From: a virus
Length of the DNA: 26,414 nucleotides
IMG/VR virus record: IMGVR_UViG_3300017752_000129
Coordinates: 1-26,414 of that record
Strand: one strand, 5' to 3'
A program made the position numbers and the translations under genes. The number at the start of each line of letters is the position of its first letter. Position 1 is the first letter of the stretch. Shown here one piece after another: positions 22,628 through 26,414 of this stretch. The notes beneath the pieces are model-generated. The model saw only the letters and a list, made by a program, of their open reading frames with translations, ran no database searches and was not told the DNA's origin.

Positions 22628-22943
22628 TAGTATCTTGCCCTGGTCTTAATTTTACAACTTCTTCTGCTATCTCTTTAAACTCTTTTCTTACTTCGCCTAA
22701 ATTTTTACTAGCTCTATGTAGAGTTCTAACAAGTTGCCTGATAGTAAATATTGTCCAAAACCACCATGTTACAGCGGTAACAGCAAATAATCCTAATCCT
22801 AGCCAAAAAGCCTGTTCAAAGTCTATCCAACCTCCTGATACCATAATAAGACAGAATATTAGGAATATGGTAGGAACTATCCTTGCGTATAGGTCCCATC
22901 TTTCAACTTGTCTCTCAATTTCTTTCTGCTTCAGTTCGTCCAA
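22614..22943 (-). CDS. Two-helix membrane protein (109 aa), TTG start
   Basis: A charged start (DELKQKEIERQVERWDLYAR), two membrane helices (about 21-40, RIVPTIFLIFCLIMVSGGW; about 46-70, FWLGLGLFAVTAVTWWFW), then a long basic/acidic helix (LHRASKNLGEVRKEFKEIAE) likely cytoplasmic. The only possible upstream start is TTG 22943, directly after an in-frame TAA; the next Met is inside the first helix. GAGGG 7 nt upstream supports the TTG. It sits 17 nt after the 361-aa fibre-like gene, so is probably on that late transcript. The size and two-helix layout with charged tail are compatible with a holin or antiholin, but also with many other membrane proteins; unassigned. Confidence 0.65.
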   Translation of the reverse strand: MDELKQKEIERQVERWDLYARIVPTIFLIFCLIMVSGGWIDFEQAFWLGLGLFAVTAVTWWFWTIFTIRQLVRTLHRASKNLGEVRKEFKEIAEEVVKLRPGQDTNDDR

Positions 22944-22960
22944 TTATTCACCCTCAGCAA

Positions 22961-24046
22961 TTATGATATATTGCCGAAAGTTTTCCACTCGCCGGGCTTA
23001 CCACTAGTTGTACAGATCCATCCAACTTTACCTCCTGAAGTTGGATTTGAATTCCATATTATATCACCTTTTTTATAATTTCCAGTTTCTGGTATTGCTG
23101 TTCCTACTTCAAACTTTTTATCTTGAAATCTTACAGGACCTGCTACTGTTAAATCTGCATCTGGAGTAAAATTCTTAACTCCTATTCCAACTTGCGATTT
23201 AAAAGTTGTTTTATTGTGTACTGTAATATTACCATTAGATTCAATTCCTATTCTAGTAGTATCATCAGTTACAAAATTTAATCCGCCTGTAGTATAAGTA
23301 CCAATTTTAAATTTGTTATCTTCATCATTGTCAATAACAAATTCGTGATCCCAACTTACTACGGATATTGTGCCATTTGGTGATTCTGTGCCTAAGCCTA
23401 AACGCTGTGTGTTTGCATCATAACGAACAAAATTATCAATATTAACATGCCCTTCAACATCAAGTGTTTCAAGTGTGCCAAGTTTCTTTAGATTACTTTT
23501 TACAACTGTTGTTCCTAATGTGTCTTGCGATAATACGTTTTGTCCGTTAATCATATAAATTTTATGACCGCGGAGTTCAATACTTTCTGTTGCGAAAAAT
23601 CTATCTGGTCTTTCTTGAAGTATAAACTGTTTAGTCGCTTCACCGCCGGGCCATAGTAAGCCTTTTCCGTATGCTGTCTTATTGCCTTTTGCGGTAAATT
23701 GTAACGGGTCTGTTCTTTCGTTTCTTACATCAGCAGTAATTTCATCTACATGCATACGCTGTGCATGTACTGTTCCTGATACTGTAAGGTCGCCTTGTAC
23801 TTCAACGCTGTTTGCAATAGTGTTTATGTGAGCTACAGCAACATGTACACCGTCATCATTAACTGTTAGGACATAGTCTGTTGCTTTGTCCTTAATGCCT
23901 TTACTAGCAAATTCAGTTATTCTGCCGCCGTGTACCTTATTACCTGATAGTTGCCTATCTAGTATAGTTGGCTCCACTGCTGGTGCGTTCTGTAGATCTT
24001 CTATTGCTGTTGCCAGCGTACTTAAACTATTGCGTATATCAGTCAT
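22961..24046 (-). CDS. Tail-fibre-like virion protein (361 aa)
   Basis: The N-terminal helix (DIRNSLSTLATAIEDLQNA) is likely a trimerising coiled coil. The shaft has typical fibre strands: VEVQGDLTVSGTVHAQRMHV (about 83-102), VEGHVNIDNFVRYDANTQRL, ITVHNKTTFKSQVGIGV and LTVAGPVRFQDKKFEVGT. A compact tip ends SGGKVGWICTTSGKPGEWKT then FGNIS, with W, C and G placed as in known phage fibre tips. No catalytic motifs are visible. It lacks the GTGDxxRxxF module of the giant fibre region and lies over 5 kb from it, separated by metabolic genes, so it may be a second, separate fibre or a whisker-like component. A late box (24079-24072) overlaps the stop of the preceding gene. Confidence 0.8.
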   Translation of the reverse strand: MTDIRNSLSTLATAIEDLQNAPAVEPTILDRQLSGNKVHGGRITEFASKGIKDKATDYVLTVNDDGVHVAVAHINTIANSVEVQGDLTVSGTVHAQRMHVDEITADVRNERTDPLQFTAKGNKTAYGKGLLWPGGEATKQFILQERPDRFFATESIELRGHKIYMINGQNVLSQDTLGTTVVKSNLKKLGTLETLDVEGHVNIDNFVRYDANTQRLGLGTESPNGTISVVSWDHEFVIDNDEDNKFKIGTYTTGGLNFVTDDTTRIGIESNGNITVHNKTTFKSQVGIGVKNFTPDADLTVAGPVRFQDKKFEVGTAIPETGNYKKGDIIWNSNPTSGGKVGWICTTSGKPGEWKTFGNIS

Positions 24047-24071
24047 CTGAGGTTCCCGTATTGTTATACAG

Positions 24072-24079
24072 TATTTATC
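24072..24079 (-). promoter_or_regulatory. T4-type late promoter box GATAAATA
   Basis: GATAAATA on the minus strand, 26 nt upstream of the 361-aa ATG. Its first two bases are also the last two codon positions read through the TGA stop of the 429-aa gene, so the promoter overlaps that gene's end. The predicted leader is about 20 nt. Confidence 0.6.
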
Positions 24080-25367
24080 AGACTACCTTGAGAAGCACTG
24101 TATCTGGATTACACCTACCGTTTAATTTGATATCTGTAGTCGGGATGTCATCTAAAAATTTACGTAATTTTACTTTACCTGCATCTTTAAACTCTTTGAG
24201 TTGATCTACAGGCTTACGTAACGTCTTTTGTATGCTTGTTGTCTCGTCAAATCCAATAATAGTTGTGCCTTTTACACTTAGGCCAGTGCCTTCTCGCATC
24301 AGTCCTTTTGGATCAATACTGCTTGCAATGTACTTACCTAATTTACGTGTTTTTACGTTGAACACCCAAAGTTCATTTGCACCTATAATAGTTGTAGGAT
24401 CAATTGATGCAAGTGAATATTTAGGATCAGCTTTGCTAAACTTTAACTTTTCTACTACTTTACTTGCTGAACGCTGTTTAGGCTTACGTGGTTTACGTGT
24501 TGCTTTTGCTTGTTCAATTATAAAATCAAGTTCTGTTAATAGTGTGTCAATAGCACTACGGAAGGTTTTGATATCACCTTTTTTAATATGTGCATATCCT
24601 TCTTTGAGCTGTTCCCAATGATCTGCTTCTAAGAACTCCATCTTGTTTAATTGCCCTTTTGTAGGCATGCGTTCTAAGTCGTTGTAATCGTCAAGTTCAT
24701 GTTCGTATAATGGTTTCATTTTACGAGCGTGTGCTTGTGTAATACCACACTTTTTAAAATGTGCTTTAATGTCAAAACCCTTAGGGTCAAATGACTTTGG
24801 GTTTTCTACCCAGCCTTCTAGCCATTCATCAATCGCTTCGCTCATTGAGTACGATTGGTCACGTATACGCTCTTGTATTGTTGGAACATGTACGTTCTTT
24901 GTTTCTTCGGCAACTTCTTTTTTCTCTAAAGCAATCTTTCTGCCTTCTTCGATTGCTTCTTCAACACGTTTTTGTAAAAAGTCCATTGAACTTTTTAATT
25001 CGCCGGTAGTGCCTGCTAGGCTCTCCCAATGCTCTGCTTCTTTTTTAGAAAATCGAGGCGCACCCTTCATATCCATACGTGCTACAATACTTGCAGTAAT
25101 ACTAAGAGCTCTACCTGGACATATCTTTACTGCATTAACTTGTTCTTTCGAATATTCGTTTTCAGCCATCCATTGCGGAACATATGCATATAAGTCTGCA
25201 GGTTTGAAATGTTCATAATACCATGTATGTGTGCTACGGCGATGTTTGTGTACTTGCTCGCCTGTCCATTCTTCCCAACCGTCCCAATTAGGTTCAGTAA
25301 GTTTTGCTCCACGCTGTATTCGGGGCGCCGCTCTAGGCTTCTTGCGTTTTGTCTTTGGCAATGCCAT
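24078..25367 (-). CDS. Large protein of unknown function (429 aa)
   Basis: Not recognised. A very basic start (MALPKTKRKKPRAAPRIQRG) is followed by a Trp-rich segment (NWDGWEEWTGEQVHKH, STHTWYYEHFKPADLYAYV). The centre (about 115-310) is long, charged and helical (FLQKRVEEAIEEGRKIALEK; THE MADE-UP of KEAEHWESL and ADHWEQLKEGY suggests two related helical units). A basic linker (ATRKPRKPKQRSASKVVEK) leads to a C-terminal beta-rich domain (ELWVFNVKTRKLGKYIASS, LSVKGTTIIGFDE). The basic tail and linker suggest nucleic-acid contact. It has a strong Shine-Dalgarno (AGGAG, 6 nt spacing) and a near-consensus sigma70 promoter, so it is probably expressed early, which argues against a virion structural role. 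No enzyme motif is seen. Confidence 0.75.
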   Translation of the reverse strand: MALPKTKRKKPRAAPRIQRGAKLTEPNWDGWEEWTGEQVHKHRRSTHTWYYEHFKPADLYAYVPQWMAENEYSKEQVNAVKICPGRALSITASIVARMDMKGAPRFSKKEAEHWESLAGTTGELKSSMDFLQKRVEEAIEEGRKIALEKKEVAEETKNVHVPTIQERIRDQSYSMSEAIDEWLEGWVENPKSFDPKGFDIKAHFKKCGITQAHARKMKPLYEHELDDYNDLERMPTKGQLNKMEFLEADHWEQLKEGYAHIKKGDIKTFRSAIDTLLTELDFIIEQAKATRKPRKPKQRSASKVVEKLKFSKADPKYSLASIDPTTIIGANELWVFNVKTRKLGKYIASSIDPKGLMREGTGLSVKGTTIIGFDETTSIQKTLRKPVDQLKEFKDAGKVKLRKFLDDIPTTDIKLNGRCNPDTVLLKVV

Positions 25368-25395
25368 TATGTTCTCCTAAACAGATTATTTTCTT

Positions 25396-25424
25396 AGTAT
25401 ATAGCCAACTTTTAAAAAAGTCAA
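25396..25424 (-). promoter_or_regulatory. Sigma70-like promoter, TTGACT-N17-TATACT
   Basis: -35 TTGACT (25424-25419) and -10 TATACT (25401-25396) each match 5 of 6, with a 17-bp spacer. It sits in the 62-nt gap after the ligase stop. The predicted start near 25389 leaves a leader of about 22 nt with AGGAG before the 429-aa ATG. Confidence 0.6.
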
Positions 25425-25429
25425 GTGTT

Positions 25430-26414
25430 TTAGATTTTTTCGCCTACTTCAAATCCGCGGAATGTTTTAAAGCGTGGGAATCGTAAACTGTATGTTCCGT
25501 CTTGATTTTGTGTTACAGCGTCAGCTCTAACTTCTACAAGATTGCCAATAAGATCATCACGACTATTCCAATAGTCGTCCCTATGAACATCAGTGAACCC
25601 ACTACCGACATTAACGACAATATCTTTACCATCGTCGGTTCCTTTGCAGACAATCGCTCCAAGTCTGCCTTCATTACGGCCAGTACCTTCTTCAACATCT
25701 ACTACCTCCAATGTTACTTCTATAAATGGTTTTGCTTTTAGCCAAGCGTGTGTTCGTTTACATTCGTATGGTGCATCGATATCTTTTATCATAACACCTT
25801 CATAACCACCGTCTACAGCCGCTTTATTTAACGCTACAAAGCGTTCTTGGCCTTCAGGTGTGTCCAAGTCAACATCTTCCCAATCCAACGCTTGTACGTG
25901 CTCTAAGGCGTCTGCATGGTCTTCTACCCAATGCTTGGTAATAAGGCTTCTAAAGCTCTGTGGCTTGTCCCAACTACCTGCTTGAAAGCAACCTAATGGA
26001 ATAGTATCAAACAAATGCAATACTGCATCACTGTTTTGGACAGTGTCTTTACGATGTATTTGTTTCATAAGGTCTTGGAAGTTAGCACTCATTACTTCTC
26101 CGTCTAATACAAGCGGATAAGGTACAGGGTGATCTTTAATTACTGCTTTAATTTCATCAATGATATGATTAAAGTTATGAAACTGTTTTCCGTTACGACT
26201 AAACATTTCTACTTTGTCGCCTTGGATAATAGTAATAACTCTTACACCATCTAGTTTAATTTCAATTTGTTTTTTGCCTACCATCTTCTTTTCATGGTTA
26301 GCTGAGTCGTGTGCAAGTGAACAGGTAAACGTAGGTATGCTATACTTGCCGTTGAACTTTTTAGCAACCTTGTTTACTGTTTTCTCACTCACACCACAAC
26401 GCAAATCTTTAATA
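25430..26414 (-). CDS. ATP-dependent DNA ligase (N-terminus beyond window)
   Basis: The frame is open to base 26414: the residues before the first possible in-window start (TTG 26404) continue IKDLRCGVSEKTVNKV, ordinary ligase sequence, so the true start lies outside. Nucleotidyltransferase motifs are all present: motif I EIKLDGVR with the AMP-accepting lysine near 26256, motif III LVLDGEV, IIIa LHLFD, IV YEGVMIKD and V WLKAKP. A C-terminal OB domain follows (LIGNLVEVRADAVTQ, SLRFPRFKTFRG). The enzyme seals nicks using ATP and serves replication and repair. Length and motif spacing fit compact viral ligases of the T4/T7 kind rather than NAD-dependent bacterial LigA. The gene ends 62 nt before the 429-aa gene. 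The promoter is not in the window. Confidence 0.9.
   Translation of the reverse strand, partial: IKDLRCGVSEKTVNKVAKKFNGKYSIPTFTCSLAHDSANHEKKMVGKKQIEIKLDGVRVITIIQGDKVEMFSRNGKQFHNFNHIIDEIKAVIKDHPVPYPLVLDGEVMSANFQDLMKQIHRKDTVQNSDAVLHLFDTIPLGCFQAGSWDKPQSFRSLITKHWVEDHADALEHVQALDWEDVDLDTPEGQERFVALNKAAVDGGYEGVMIKDIDAPYECKRTHAWLKAKPFIEVTLEVVDVEEGTGRNEGRLGAIVCKGTDDGKDIVVNVGSGFTDVHRDDYWNSRDDLIGNLVEVRADAVTQNQDGTYSLRFPRFKTFRGFEVGEKI

Noticed and set aside
25380-25440. Rho-independent terminator after the ligase gene
   Set aside because: There are runs of A and T around 25411-25440 but no convincing stem; the region is better explained by the promoter of the next gene.

Overview
This window looks like part of the genome of a T4-like marine myovirus, of the kind that infects picocyanobacteria or SAR11/Pelagibacter. 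I cannot choose between these hosts from sequence alone. The case rests on gene content (a GroES/gp31-like co-chaperonin, an ATP-dependent DNA ligase, a UV-damage endonuclease, a QueD/PTPS-like enzyme, several long tail-fibre proteins), very tight packing with 1-14 nt overlaps, AT-rich DNA, and T4-type late promoter boxes (GATAAATA/TATAAATA) just before structural genes. Almost everything is on the minus strand, so transcription runs from high to low coordinates. No tRNA, rRNA, CRISPR array or insertion sequence is visible.

Layout in transcription order. (1) 26414-24078: a DNA ligase cut by the window edge, then an unknown 429-aa protein with its own sigma70-like promoter. (2) 24079-22139: a late promoter, a 361-aa fibre-like structural protein and two small membrane proteins. 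(3) 22134-19007: a DUF115/MptE-like protein, then a module starting at a perfect TTGACA-N17-TATAAT promoter: a QueD/PTPS-like enzyme, a DxD glycosyltransferase, a previously hidden 49-aa ORF and UvsE. (4) 19068-17823: a patch of small genes on both strands (coiled-coil protein, SAP/HeH-like basic protein, two short minus-strand genes, zinc-ribbon protein). (5) 17790-1424: the tail-fibre region of 3473, 523, 238, 891, 195 and 78 aa, with late promoters before the first, second and fifth of these. (6) 1449-1: a second early-type cluster with a DnaE-like fragment, an unknown 107-aa protein, a gp31-like co-chaperonin and the start of a MazG/PRA-PH-like pyrophosphohydrolase.

Two promoter classes therefore divide the window. 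Late boxes precede structural genes. Four sigma70-like promoters, all with exactly 17-bp spacers, precede metabolic, repair and takeover genes and often sit in the last codons of the preceding gene. The points most worth a second look are the DnaE palm-domain fragment that ends before the catalytic aspartates, the giant fibre with seven degenerate repeats, the hidden Trp-rich ORF coupled to the genes on both sides, and the late promoter embedded in a GC-rich uvsE. No complete novel defence or mobile system could be established.
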